From Nocardioides_C sp963700955 (GTDB lineage: Bacteria > Actinomycetota > Actinomycetes > Propionibacteriales > Nocardioidaceae), in the NCBI GenBank assembly GCA_963700955.1, contig CAVOZH010000012.1, positions 372,001 through 436,000 of the forward strand: a stretch of 64,000 nucleotides of DNA, in the 5' to 3' direction. Positions 28,159 to 37,333 of the stretch are shown in pieces. Within the stretch, counting starts at the first letter, position 1. Each line of letters opens with the position of its first letter. The translations under genes were made by a program, and so were the position numbers. The notes below the pieces were generated by a model, which made no database searches, was not told where the DNA came from, and was given only the letters and a program-made list of their open reading frames with translations.

Positions 28159-29678
28159 CCGGCCCTCCCGCTGGTCGCCTTCACGTCGCTTCCGACATCT
28201 GGCTGGAGCGCCCTGAGCGCGTGGACGAAGTGCGGTCTGGGCGAGCAGTCCGGGAGCGCCCGCCGTACGTCGGACATCGCGTCGTCGAAGGGGACGCCAC
28301 GCAGCATGCTGTAGCGCACGGCCACCGACGGAGTCCGGCTCTGGGCGGCCACGCAATGGAGCAGGACCGTCCGCCCCTGTTCCCGCAGCCGAGCCACTGT
28401 CCGAGCCGCGTCGTCGAGGACGAACGCGAGATTCGGGTTGTCGTCGGCAACCGTGTCGAGCAGCCGGAAGTCCAGCTGCCGGCCACGCAGCGCCTCAGGG
28501 ACCTGAGTCGCCCCCAGACGGCAGAGGGTGACGACGGCGTCGACGCCCTCGGGTGGCTTCTCCAGCCGACCGACACCGGACAGGTGGACTCCGGCGTCAT
28601 GCGGGTGGACCGAGTAGGAGTCGTAGCCGGGCCAGTCGGAGTAGTCGAGTCGGTCGACTCCCGGCCAGCCTTGTCCGTCGGGGCGCCCTCCACGAACGGT
28701 CAGCAGCGCAAGATCGACGAGGTCCTTCCCCCGTGCACCCGGCCAGCCGTGCACGACCTCCCGCCACTGCGCGGGGATGGCACTGACGCCCCAGCGTGCG
28801 CCGAGCAGCGCACCGGCGATGGCGGCCACCGTGTCGGTGTCGTCACCGATCCGGATCGCGGTCTCCAGCGCATGCTGCAGGTGCAGGCACGCGAAGCTGC
28901 CCTCAGCCGGTCGCTCCTCCGGCATCGGCGTGTGCACGATCGCCGACCACGCCGCCTGGAGCGCGCGCACCGCCCAGCCGTTGGGCCGGAACGTCGCGGG
29001 TTCCTGGTGTTCTGCCTCGTCCAGTCGCTCGCTCCAGAACGCCCTGCTTCCCTCGGGAAGGTGCTCGAGGTTGGGTCGTACGTCGTCGAGCGATCCCGTG
29101 AGCACGGCCTGGCGGATCATCAGACACCACAACGCACAGGCCTCGCCGGCCTGCGGGTCGTAGTGGGTCAGCGCGCTGACCTGCATCGCTGCCTCGACCA
29201 GCTCCGCGGGGTCGTCCAGGTGAGCCAGCGCGACGGCCGCCGTACGCATCAAGGAGCCGTTGCCGGCGCTCCTGCCCGTGCGTTCGTGCACCGCTTGGCC
29301 CGCCTCGCTCATCGCCGTTGCAGTGGGGTGTCGCCCCGCCGCCGCGAGAACGGCCCGCGTCTGGATCCCCACATCGGCAGGCCCGTCGGCGTACCAGTCC
29401 GCGAAACGGCGCGCGATCACGGTGAGCGCCTCGTCGGAGCGGAGGTCAGCGCCGGTGGCGGCGACCTCGGCGATCGCGTACGCCTGAGCCGTGTCGTCGG
29501 TCCACTCCCCCGGCGCGAACCCCCCGAGACCGCCGCCGATCATCGACGGCGCTTCACCGTCAGGCGGCAACGGCGCGGCGCCGAACTCGTAGCCGGCACC
29601 TAGCGCGTCGCCGCAGGCGGATCCCAGCAGTACGCCGCAAGCCCGGTCGGTCTGGGCACTGCTCAACCTCATCGTCAT
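28155..29678 (-). CDS. ADP-ribosylglycohydrolase fused to a dual-specificity/Tyr-type phosphatase
   Basis: 507 residues. Domain 1 (~1-345) is an ADP-ribosylglycohydrolase with LGSACGDALGAGYEF, EWTDDTAQAYAIA and IGDDTDTVAAIAGALLGA. Domain 2 (~385-495) is a Cys-based phosphatase with signature HCVAAQSRTPS (C-x5-R) and an upstream general-acid-region Asp. Start ATG 29678 shares one base with the upstream stop (TGATG) and has GGGGGTC before it. The pair of activities suggests stepwise processing of a phosphorylated ADP-ribose product or adduct; that is inference. Confidence 0.9.
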   Translation of the reverse strand: MTMRLSSAQTDRACGVLLGSACGDALGAGYEFGAAPLPPDGEAPSMIGGGLGGFAPGEWTDDTAQAYAIAEVAATGADLRSDEALTVIARRFADWYADGPADVGIQTRAVLAAAGRHPTATAMSEAGQAVHERTGRSAGNGSLMRTAAVALAHLDDPAELVEAAMQVSALTHYDPQAGEACALWCLMIRQAVLTGSLDDVRPNLEHLPEGSRAFWSERLDEAEHQEPATFRPNGWAVRALQAAWSAIVHTPMPEERPAEGSFACLHLQHALETAIRIGDDTDTVAAIAGALLGARWGVSAIPAQWREVVHGWPGARGKDLVDLALLTVRGGRPDGQGWPGVDRLDYSDWPGYDSYSVHPHDAGVHLSGVGRLEKPPEGVDAVVTLCRLGATQVPEALRGRQLDFRLLDTVADDNPNLAFVLDDAARTVARLREQGRTVLLHCVAAQSRTPSVAVRYSMLRGVPFDDAMSDVRRALPDCSPRPHFVHALRALQPDVGSDVKATSGRAG

Positions 29679-30538
29679 CAGACCCCCACGAAGCTCGGGT
29701 GGCGCAGGTTCGTCACCCGCAGGTGGACCGTACGCCGGCGCCACGACAATGCCGAGACATCGAGGTACTGGTCACGAGCCGACAGCCGGGTGCCTGCCTC
29801 CAGGGTCTCGCTCGGCTGGAGGCGCAGCTGCTCCAGCCGCTCGACCATCCTGCGAGCACGCCGCGACGGGGTGACGACCGGTGGCTGGCCCAGCGCGTCG
29901 AGACCGGCTGCGGCGATGATCGAGTCGAACTGCTCGCGAAGCGTCTTGGGGTCGTCGAAGACCTCCATCACCAGCGGCTGGCCGGCGATGGCAACGACGA
30001 GGCCGGCCTGACCGGGCAGCGGACGAAGATGGTGGACGAGCTTTCTGACGTCGTGACCAGAGCGGTCGAGGTGGCCGACGAGAGACGCGCCGGCAGAGTC
30101 CGCGCTACCGCGGTAGGTGTCGACGCGACGCCACACCTCCTCCTGCACGCCGCGGCCGGGCGGCGGAGCCGTGGCCCCCGATCGGACGAACGGAGTTGCC
30201 CGGCGACCCCGGGTGGCCTGACGGATGTCGCCGCCCCACCGACGCGCCTCCACACAGGCGACCTCGACGACCGTCGGCCGCGCCGGCGCCAGGATCATCG
30301 ACTTGGTGGCCATGCGATGCTGCCAGCCGCCCTCGAACAGATGCCCCTCGAGCACGAGCACGGGCGCTGCGCCGCGGTTCGTGGCACTGAGCCCCGGAAC
30401 CGCCGGGCCGCCCTCGACCTCGCTGACCTCGATGTCGCGGACGTGGGTGGTGTACTCACGACGACCGCCGTGGCCGTTCCAGACCGGGAACACGGTCAGC
30501 GCCCCGGCGGTGACTCCTCGTCCCACATGAAGATCCAT
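29678..30538 (-). CDS. ARPP-1-type domain protein
   Basis: 286 residues. The opening (VTAGALTVFPVW), LEGHLFEGGWQHRM and WRRVDTYRG match what I know as the ARPP-1 domain, named for its association with ADP-ribosylglycohydrolases and rhodanese/phosphatase-superfamily proteins; exactly these two partners follow here. Biochemical function is unknown. GAGGGG lies 5 bases upstream of ATG 30538. First gene of the four-gene operon, reading away from the NrtR-like regulator. Confidence 0.75.
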   Translation of the reverse strand: MDLHVGRGVTAGALTVFPVWNGHGGRREYTTHVRDIEVSEVEGGPAVPGLSATNRGAAPVLVLEGHLFEGGWQHRMATKSMILAPARPTVVEVACVEARRWGGDIRQATRGRRATPFVRSGATAPPPGRGVQEEVWRRVDTYRGSADSAGASLVGHLDRSGHDVRKLVHHLRPLPGQAGLVVAIAGQPLVMEVFDDPKTLREQFDSIIAAAGLDALGQPPVVTPSRRARRMVERLEQLRLQPSETLEAGTRLSARDQYLDVSALSWRRRTVHLRVTNLRHPSFVGV

Positions 30539-30555
30539 AGAACCCCCTCGCTACT

Positions 30556-30600
30556 TTGCGCGTTCTTGCGCTAATCACTATTAGAGCACATCTGCGCTAA
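30556..30600. promoter_or_regulatory. Candidate operator of the ADP-ribose cluster
   Basis: The 71-base divergent gap contains TGCGCTAA twice (30567-30574 and 30593-30600) plus another TTGCGC at 30556-30561. The first copy forms an imperfect dyad TGCGCTAAT-cact-ATTAGAGCACA (30567-30590) around a TAAT/ATTA core. The A/T-rich patch is striking in this GC-rich DNA and overlaps where both promoters must be. It is the natural binding site for the adjacent NrtR-like regulator. Confidence 0.6.
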
Positions 30601-30609
30601 GGTGTCCTC

Positions 30610-31338
30610 ATGTCTTCGGCAAAGTCGCTGAGCTCTTACCCCCGCCCCAACGTCGCGGTCGACATCGCCGTGCTGACGGTCGCGCCTGCGGTGTCGACGA
30701 TCGCAGAGGTCGGGCAGCTCAGCGTGCTGGTGCTCCGTCGCGAGGAGGAGCCCCACGGCGTGCTGCCAGGCCGGTTCATCCGGGAGCGCCGGACGATCGA
30801 GCAGACGGTGCGCGAGGTCCTCGAGGTCAAGCTGGAGCTCGATCCCGGCGACATCTCCCCCACCCTGCTGCGGGTCTTCGACGATCCGCACCGCGACGAA
30901 CGCGCCTGGGCGCTTTCCATCGCTCACGCGGTCACGTTGCCGCTTGAACGTGTGAGCGGCTGTGCCGCGGATCTCGTCCCGATAGGCCTCGACTGTGACC
31001 TGGCGACCGGGGAGAAGCTCGGGTACGACCACAACGAGATCGTCCGTGAGGCGGTCGCCGTCATGCGGGACCGCTACGAGACGTCGCCGGACCCGGACGG
31101 GCTGCTGGACGGTCCGTTCACTCTCTCCGAGCTACGGCGACTGCACGAGGCGGTGCTGGGCGAACGGCTGCGCAAGGACACCTTCAACCGCCGGATGTCC
31201 GACCAGCTCGCGGGGCTGCACGACGAGGACGGCACGCCCGCTACCCGGCGAGGATCGGGCCGCCCAGCCCAGCTGTTTCGTGTTCGGTCACGGGGTGATG
31301 CCTCAGCTTCGCGTCGATGGCAGCTCCCCCGTGCCTAG
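30610..31338 (+). CDS. NrtR-like Nudix-domain transcriptional regulator
   Basis: 242 residues. The N-terminal ~150 residues have Nudix topology, but the catalytic box is degenerate: around RTIEQTVREVLEVKLEL the REUxEExGU signature lacks its second Glu pair and Gly, so it should bind but not hydrolyse a nucleoside-diphosphate ligand. The C-terminal ~75 residues form a winged helix (FTLSELRRLHEAVLGE, TFNRRMSD and the wing RRGSGRPAQLFRV), as in NrtR, the ADP-ribose-responsive repressor of NAD genes. ATG 30610 has AAGGTG upstream. Divergent from the ARPP-1 operon, which it probably represses. Confidence 0.85.
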   Translation: MSSAKSLSSYPRPNVAVDIAVLTVAPAVSTIAEVGQLSVLVLRREEEPHGVLPGRFIRERRTIEQTVREVLEVKLELDPGDISPTLLRVFDDPHRDERAWALSIAHAVTLPLERVSGCAADLVPIGLDCDLATGEKLGYDHNEIVREAVAVMRDRYETSPDPDGLLDGPFTLSELRRLHEAVLGERLRKDTFNRRMSDQLAGLHDEDGTPATRRGSGRPAQLFRVRSRGDASASRRWQLPRA

Positions 31339-31390
31339 GTGGCCTTCGGACACCGCTGCCTCGCGGCCCCGGGCCGCACCGACCAGGAAC

Positions 31391-31432
31391 GCCACAGGCC
31401 TCGACCCGCGGCTGCGGATCGAGGCCTGTGGC
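31391..31432. terminator. Strong bidirectional hairpin terminator
   Basis: A perfect 14-bp stem: GCCACAGGCCTCGA (31391-31404) with TCGAGGCCTGTGGC (31419-31432); the 14-base loop has an inner CCGC/GCGG pairing. It lies between the convergent NrtR-like gene and the DUF4234 membrane protein gene. Confidence 0.8.
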
Positions 31433-31486
31433 TATCGAGCCATGGACCGCCGGCCGGGTCATCCAGTCGGCCGGCGGCACGGCCGA

Positions 31487-31978
31487 TCAACGAGCGCCGA
31501 GCCCCCGCCAGTAGTTGTTGAGCGCGGAGTTCGTCTTGACGAACCAGACGAGGGGCCCCACCAGGAGCATGAATCCCGGGAGGTACCAGAGGCCGGTCGC
31601 GCCGGACACCGGGCGCGTCATGCCGCGCTTCTCGTAAAGGGCGCCAACTTCGCTGGAACTGATGAAGGGCATGACGAAACCCACGAAGATGGCGAGGACG
31701 AGAGCCAGGCCACCCCCGACCCCGTCACCCGAGTGACGCTTCATCTCGTCGTGGATCATGTAGTACCAGACGATCGGGTAGATGCCGAACGTCACGAAGG
31801 CCAGCGCAATGCATGCGCCGGTTCCCCGAATCTTGCCCAGCGGGGCCGTCGGCAGGCCGTTGTCCTGGGGCCAGGCGATCTGCCCGGGCGCCGTTCCTGG
31901 CTGAACGGGCGAAGGCAACTGCGCCCCGGCCCATGAGTTCTCCGGAACCGTAGGTTGTTCAGTCTCCCCGGTGTTCAT
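31487..31978 (-). CDS. DUF4234-type membrane protein
   Basis: 163 residues. A Pro-rich soluble N-terminus (~45 residues) precedes three hydrophobic helices. The segment FVTFGIYPIVWYYMIHDEM and the ending NSALNNYWRG are characteristic of DUF4234 proteins. Function unknown. It starts at ATG 31978 and is not obviously linked to the rec operon that begins further right on the same strand. Confidence 0.75.
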   Translation of the reverse strand: MNTGETEQPTVPENSWAGAQLPSPVQPGTAPGQIAWPQDNGLPTAPLGKIRGTGACIALAFVTFGIYPIVWYYMIHDEMKRHSGDGVGGGLALVLAIFVGFVMPFISSSEVGALYEKRGMTRPVSGATGLWYLPGFMLLVGPLVWFVKTNSALNNYWRGLGAR

Positions 31979-32090
31979 TGCACACTCTTCCTCTTGGTCG
32001 GTAGTCGATAGCCGAGCAGACGTTAGCCGCATCGCAAGGGCGGCGCAGTCGAATCAACAAACCGGACAAAACCGGCGAAAGGCGTGGGCC

Positions 32091-33965
32091 TTAGTGACGG
32101 CTGCGAAGTCCGCTCGCACGGACGATGGGTCGCTCGACGGCCGCCGCGAGCGCCTCCGCAGTGCCGACGATCCGCACGTGCTCCTTCGCGCGCGTCACGG
32201 CCGTGTAGAGGAGCTCGCGCGTCATCAGCGGCGACTCCGCAGGGGGCAGGATCACCGTCACCTTGTCGAACTGGCTCCCCTGGCTGCGGTGCACCGACAG
32301 CGCATGCACCGTCTGCACGTCGGACAGCCGGCTCGTCGGGAGGGTCACCACGTCGCCGTCTCTCCTGAAGGCAGCGCGGGGATGTCCGTCGACGTCCACC
32401 ACGACGCCGGTGTCTCCGTTGAACAGCCGCAGCTGGTAGTCGTTCGACGTGACGAGCAGCGGGCGCCCGACGTACCAGAGCCCGTCGCGCGCGTAGCCTT
32501 CGATCGCTTCGCCAAGCCACTCCTCGACAAGGCTCCCCCATCGCGCGACGCCGTGCGGCCCTTCCCGGTGAGCGCAGAGCAGTCGGTGTCGGTCGAGTGA
32601 GATCAGCGCCCTCTCAGCGAAACCACCGCGGGCCGCGTCCACAAGCTCGACGCCCGAGGTGACGACATCCCCGCGCAACGTGGCCAGAGACGTCGCCGCG
32701 CCGGCTGGGTCGACGTCGACGAACTCGAGGCACGCGTGCCCCTTGGCGAGCACCTCGACGACCGACTCGGAGTCACCGCCGCGGATGGCGTCGGCGAGCT
32801 CCTGGATCTCGGTGGAGAACCGGTAGACGTGCGACAGACGCACCACGCCGTTCGTCAGGGCGCGCTCACGCTCCTCTGCATCCAGATCGGCGAGGTCCGA
32901 CGCGACGAGCGTCTCGACCTCCGCCGCGGGTACGACGCCCACCGGCGCTGCTCGCTCGGCAAGGTCGCCGAGCACCGCACCGACCTCGACGGAGGCCAGC
33001 TGGTCAGGGTCGCCCACGAGGACGAGGCGGCACTCGGGTCGCAGCGCCTCGACGAGTCGGGACATCATCGTCAACGACACCATCGAGGCCTCGTCCACGA
33101 CGACCACGTCATAGGGCAGTCGGTTGTCACGGTCGTGGCGGAACCGGGTGCGTGCGCCTGGCTTCCAACCCAACAGCCGATGCAGCGTCGAGGCCTTGAC
33201 CGCTCCCAGGCGCTCCCGGTCCTCGGGCTCGAGTCGGCCCGCGGCGTCGGCGGCTGCCTCTTGGAGGCGGGCGGCCGCCCTGCCGGTGGGCGCAGCCAGA
33301 GCGATCCGCAACCGACCATCGGCCTGGTCCTGCAACAACGCAAGGAGCTTCGCGACCGTGGTGGTCTTGCCCGTGCCGGGACCGCCGGCGAGGATGCTGA
33401 ACCGACGATGCGCGGCCACAACCGCTGCCAGACGCTGACGGTCCGGCTCGTCTCCTGGGAACAACCGCGCGAGCGCTCCTGCCAGGACATCCGGGTCAGG
33501 AGCCGTGTCGGACCGGAGCATGGCCCCGTCGACGTAGCTCGCGATCACCTGCTCCTGACGCCAGTAGCGGTCGAGGTACAGCAGGCCGTCGACGAACCGA
33601 AGCGGTCGGTCCGCCGGACCATCCGCTCCAAGACCCACCGACCGGCTGGCGCCCACCGCCGCGAGCCAGCTCTCGACGTCGGGCCACGGCAGGGCGGCCA
33701 CGTCCTCGGCTGGGACGCCGTCGACCGCGGTGGTCTCCGCCGCTCGCGCGAGGTCGAGGCACACCGATCCCTGCCGGACCGCTCGCACGACCAGGGCCAA
33801 CGCGAGAAGGACCTTCTCGTCGGTCTCTCCGCCGAGCCGCTCCAACCGCCGCGCCACGTGAACATCGGCGGCACCCAGAACGCCGGCCCGGTTGAACGCA
33901 GCGAGCAGTCCATCGGCCCGGCGTACCTGCTGCACGTCGTTCAGGTCGAGGTCGACCACGGTCAC
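32091..33965 (-). CDS. recD: Exodeoxyribonuclease V subunit alpha (RecD)
   Basis: 5'-3' helicase motor of the RecBCD complex, 624 residues. SF1 motifs: Walker A AGGPGTGKTTT, IALAAPTGRAAAR (Ia), VVVDEASMVS (II), LVLVGDPDQLASV (III) and the C-terminal VHRSQGSQFDKV with YTAVTRAKE (V-VI). GTG 33965 overlaps the recB stop by 4 bases (GTGA), which decides the start. Last gene of recC-recB-recD. Confidence 0.95.
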   Translation of the reverse strand: MTVVDLDLNDVQQVRRADGLLAAFNRAGVLGAADVHVARRLERLGGETDEKVLLALALVVRAVRQGSVCLDLARAAETTAVDGVPAEDVAALPWPDVESWLAAVGASRSVGLGADGPADRPLRFVDGLLYLDRYWRQEQVIASYVDGAMLRSDTAPDPDVLAGALARLFPGDEPDRQRLAAVVAAHRRFSILAGGPGTGKTTTVAKLLALLQDQADGRLRIALAAPTGRAAARLQEAAADAAGRLEPEDRERLGAVKASTLHRLLGWKPGARTRFRHDRDNRLPYDVVVVDEASMVSLTMMSRLVEALRPECRLVLVGDPDQLASVEVGAVLGDLAERAAPVGVVPAAEVETLVASDLADLDAEERERALTNGVVRLSHVYRFSTEIQELADAIRGGDSESVVEVLAKGHACLEFVDVDPAGAATSLATLRGDVVTSGVELVDAARGGFAERALISLDRHRLLCAHREGPHGVARWGSLVEEWLGEAIEGYARDGLWYVGRPLLVTSNDYQLRLFNGDTGVVVDVDGHPRAAFRRDGDVVTLPTSRLSDVQTVHALSVHRSQGSQFDKVTVILPPAESPLMTRELLYTAVTRAKEHVRIVGTAEALAAAVERPIVRASGLRSRH

Positions 33966-36900
33966 GAGACACCTCCGTGCAGCAGATCGGAGAGATCCTC
34001 GACCAGCGCAGGCGGCGGGGACCACGAGAAGACACCGCACGGCATACCGTCCACGGCAGGGGTGTCCGGGCCGCACATCCCGCGGAGGAAGAGGTACAGC
34101 ACGCCACCCAGGTGAGTGCTCGGGTCGTAGCCTGGCTGGCGCCAGCGCAGGAAGCGATGGAGGGCGACGGAGTACAAGAGGGCCTGCAACGGGTACTGCG
34201 CCTCCCGCATGGCGCGGGTCATCGCCTCGGCCCGGTAGTCCCACGCGGTGAGCCGCTCGCCCGCGCCCAGCCGGTTCGTCTTGTAGTCGACCACCAGATA
34301 GCGCGGCGTCCCGTCCGGCTGCCGGACCCTCAGCACGACATCGATGCTGCCGGCGAGGAAGCCACGCATCCTCCGCGACGCCAGGATCGGTGCCCCCAGG
34401 TCGTCGGCGTACCCAGCCAGCGGGTCCTGCGCCGGCAGGTGCCGACGAAGCAGATCGGCGACCTGCGCGACGGTGGCCTCGCCGGTCGGTACGTCACCAC
34501 CGACGAGCGGCAGCTCGAAGTCGAGCTCGTTCAGCCGGTCGGCCGTCGAGATGTCAGCGAGTCGAAGGTCGTCAGCAAGCGGTCCGAGCGGGGTCTGAAG
34601 AGCGGGCAGGAGTGCATCGGCGAGCTCGGCGGCGGGAACGCCGAGGAACCGTTCGGACCCGCCTGCCTCGCTCGCCGCCACCAACGCTTCTCGAACATCA
34701 GGGGTCGTGAAGTCGACCTCCTCCAACACTCCGTGCACCAGGGTGCCGAAGGCGGCCCCGCTCGGCAGGTCGGACATCGGTGATACCGGCCACCGGTCGT
34801 CGACCGCGTCGACGGGTTCTGACACCAGGCCGTCACCGGGCGGCACCTCCGGCTCATCCTCGACAGTCGGCGACTCCGGCTCGGTGGCGACATTGGCCGG
34901 GTGCAGCTGCTCGTGCAGGCCGGCGGTGAGACCGGAGTACGACGTGCGCGCCCATGTCCGATCGAGCACCCGGTCGAAGGTCCGGACCGACAGCTCCGGG
35001 AGCTTCGGCCATTCATGGCGCAATGGAGAGAGAGCCTCGCGACGGGCAGGCTCGACGCAGATCGACCCACCCGACCCGTCGGCGAGCGCGGTCAGCCGGG
35101 TCCGCGCCTCGGCATCCGTGGGAACCGTCACCGTCTCGGGCAGCTCCGCCTCCACTGTGCGCTCACCGAAGAGCATCCGGTGCAGCGGCGCGCAGGCGGT
35201 GTTGCGGGTCGGCGCCCAGTGCGCGATGACCTGGCAACGGGCCCGGGTCAGTGCGACGTAGGCCAGCCGCAGCGACTCCCCGGCGTCCTCCTTCAGGTGG
35301 ATCGCCTTGCGGTCGTCGTACCCCGGCCCTCCGGGCCCGCCGACGTCGAGGACCCGAACGTTCGAGGCGTCGTGGAGCAGCAGCGGGTCGGGACTGCTCG
35401 GGACGTACTTGTCCCACATGAACGGCGCGTAGACGACCGGGTACTCCAGGCCCTTGCTGCGGTGGATGGTCAGGATCTGGACCGCCTTGGCGTCGGAGTC
35501 GAGCCGCCGGCTGCGTTCCTCGTCCACGTCGCCCTTGGCGTCGGCGATGCGGTGCTGCAGCCATTCGACCAGCGAGGCGACACCGCCGTGCGCCTCGGTC
35601 GCCGCCTCGTGCAGGGCCTGGCCGATGTGGCGAAGGTCGGTGAGGTCGCGCTCCCCGTCCTCTCGCGAGAGCACCCGCTGCGTCAGGCCGCAGGTGGCGA
35701 CGATGGTCTCCAGCAGCGCCGCGACTCCGCGTCCGGTCAGCACCTCCGCCCACTCGCGGAACGTCCCGCTGAGCTCGTCGAGCTCCTCGTCGGGAGCAGT
35801 GGCGAGTCGCTCCGCGCTCCAGCCGACGAAGTCGGTCAGCGCAGCGCTACGAGCCAGACCCGGTCTCTGCGGCTGCTCCAGAGCGCTGAGCAGGGTCAGC
35901 CAGTCCCGGGCGGCCCGTGAGAGGAAGACGCTTGCTGTTGCCATCAGGACGACCGGTACGTCGACCGCGGCCAGTGCGTCACGAACGGTCCGACCGTCCT
36001 CGTTGCGGTGCACGAGGACGGCGATGTCCGCGGGCTCGAGCGGACGGCGTTCGTCGTCCTGGACCACCTTCGCTCCGGAGGACAGCAGACGAACGATGTC
36101 CGCGGCGACGTCCTCGGCGATGAAGGTGCGCACGTCGCCCACAGGGATCTGCTTCTTCGCGTCGATGCCGAACTCGCTGCGTGGCACGACCCGGATCCGC
36201 ATCGGCACGTCGAGCGGCGTGCCCTCGAGCGTGCGACCGGGCTGAGCGGCGTTCACCTCGTGGACCAGGATCCGCGGGTCGCCGAGGGCCACGTCACCGA
36301 TGACGTGACGCACGGCGTCGACCAGCGGCCTGTCACTGCGCCAGTTGGTGCCGAGCGTCGCCTTGGTGTCGGAGGTCTCGGTGGCGAGCAGGTAGGTCAC
36401 CACATCTGCGCCCCGGAAGGCATAGATCGCCTGCTTGGGGTCCCCGATCAGCACCAAGGTGCGGTGGCCGTGGAAGGTCTGCTCGAGGATCGCCCACTGC
36501 ACCGGGTCGGTGTCCTGGAACTCGTCGACGAGCACGATCTTGTAGCGGGCGCGGATCCGCGCGCACGCGTCGTCGCCGGTCTGCGGGTCGGTCAGCGCGT
36601 CGCGCAGGTGCACGAGCAGGTCGTCGTAGTCCATGACCCGCGTCGAGCGCTTGCGCTCCGCCACCACCTTCCGCGCCCGCTCGGCGAACCAGTAACGCGT
36701 GCCGGCCTCCGAGTCGTCCTCGGCCTCAGTCGGCTCCAACCGGGCGGCCGGGTCCCCCACCGCCTGGCTCGCGACCTTGGCGGCGGTCAGGAACGAGACC
36801 GTCGGCTCAGGACTGTCCGGTCGGCCATAGTCGGCGAGGTACAGGTCCGTCGCCACATCCGTGACCAGGTCGTCGGTCGCCTCCGCGAAGGTCACGTCCT

Positions 36901-37333
36901 GGTCGACGTCGGCGGCGATGCCCAAGCCGGCGAGCATCTGGTGGCAGAAGCCGTGGGTGGTGGTGATGGTCGCGGCGTCGAAGTTCGCCACGGCCGTGGC
37001 CAGCCGCCGGCGTCGTACGTCGACCTCCGCATCACTCCCCAGCGCAAGGTGTCTGAGCAGGTCGTCCCTCGACGCGCGGGCCGCCGTCGGGTCGGCGAGC
37101 GCGGCCGCAGCTGTCACAAGACGTTCGCGGACCCGTTCGCGGAGCTCGACCGTCGCGGCACGCCCGAAGGTGACCAGCATGAGCTCGTCGATCCGGGCGA
37201 TCCCCTCGGCAAGGTAGCGAGCCGCGAGCCCCGCGATCGTGTACGTCTTGCCCGTCCCGGCGCTCGCCTCGAGGACAGTGGTGCCCTGTGGAAGCGGACC
37301 GCACAGGTCGAAGGTCGGTGGGATGCGACTCAT
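33962..37333 (-). CDS. recB: Exodeoxyribonuclease V subunit beta (RecB)
   Basis: 3'-5' helicase and nuclease subunit, 1123 residues. UvrD-type motifs: LEASAGTGKTYTI (I), LVDEFQDTDPVQW (II), LIGDPKQAIYAFRG (III), ILTIHRSKGLEYPVV (V) and VALTRARCQ (VI). The C-terminal nuclease domain has AGSIDVVLRV and VVDYKTNRL with the metal-binding Asp and Lys. ATG 37333 overlaps the recC stop by 4 bases. All catalytic motifs are intact. Confidence 0.95.
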   Translation of the reverse strand: MSRIPPTFDLCGPLPQGTTVLEASAGTGKTYTIAGLAARYLAEGIARIDELMLVTFGRAATVELRERVRERLVTAAAALADPTAARASRDDLLRHLALGSDAEVDVRRRRLATAVANFDAATITTTHGFCHQMLAGLGIAADVDQDVTFAEATDDLVTDVATDLYLADYGRPDSPEPTVSFLTAAKVASQAVGDPAARLEPTEAEDDSEAGTRYWFAERARKVVAERKRSTRVMDYDDLLVHLRDALTDPQTGDDACARIRARYKIVLVDEFQDTDPVQWAILEQTFHGHRTLVLIGDPKQAIYAFRGADVVTYLLATETSDTKATLGTNWRSDRPLVDAVRHVIGDVALGDPRILVHEVNAAQPGRTLEGTPLDVPMRIRVVPRSEFGIDAKKQIPVGDVRTFIAEDVAADIVRLLSSGAKVVQDDERRPLEPADIAVLVHRNEDGRTVRDALAAVDVPVVLMATASVFLSRAARDWLTLLSALEQPQRPGLARSAALTDFVGWSAERLATAPDEELDELSGTFREWAEVLTGRGVAALLETIVATCGLTQRVLSREDGERDLTDLRHIGQALHEAATEAHGGVASLVEWLQHRIADAKGDVDEERSRRLDSDAKAVQILTIHRSKGLEYPVVYAPFMWDKYVPSSPDPLLLHDASNVRVLDVGGPGGPGYDDRKAIHLKEDAGESLRLAYVALTRARCQVIAHWAPTRNTACAPLHRMLFGERTVEAELPETVTVPTDAEARTRLTALADGSGGSICVEPARREALSPLRHEWPKLPELSVRTFDRVLDRTWARTSYSGLTAGLHEQLHPANVATEPESPTVEDEPEVPPGDGLVSEPVDAVDDRWPVSPMSDLPSGAAFGTLVHGVLEEVDFTTPDVREALVAASEAGGSERFLGVPAAELADALLPALQTPLGPLADDLRLADISTADRLNELDFELPLVGGDVPTGEATVAQVADLLRRHLPAQDPLAGYADDLGAPILASRRMRGFLAGSIDVVLRVRQPDGTPRYLVVDYKTNRLGAGERLTAWDYRAEAMTRAMREAQYPLQALLYSVALHRFLRWRQPGYDPSTHLGGVLYLFLRGMCGPDTPAVDGMPCGVFSWSPPPALVEDLSDLLHGGVS

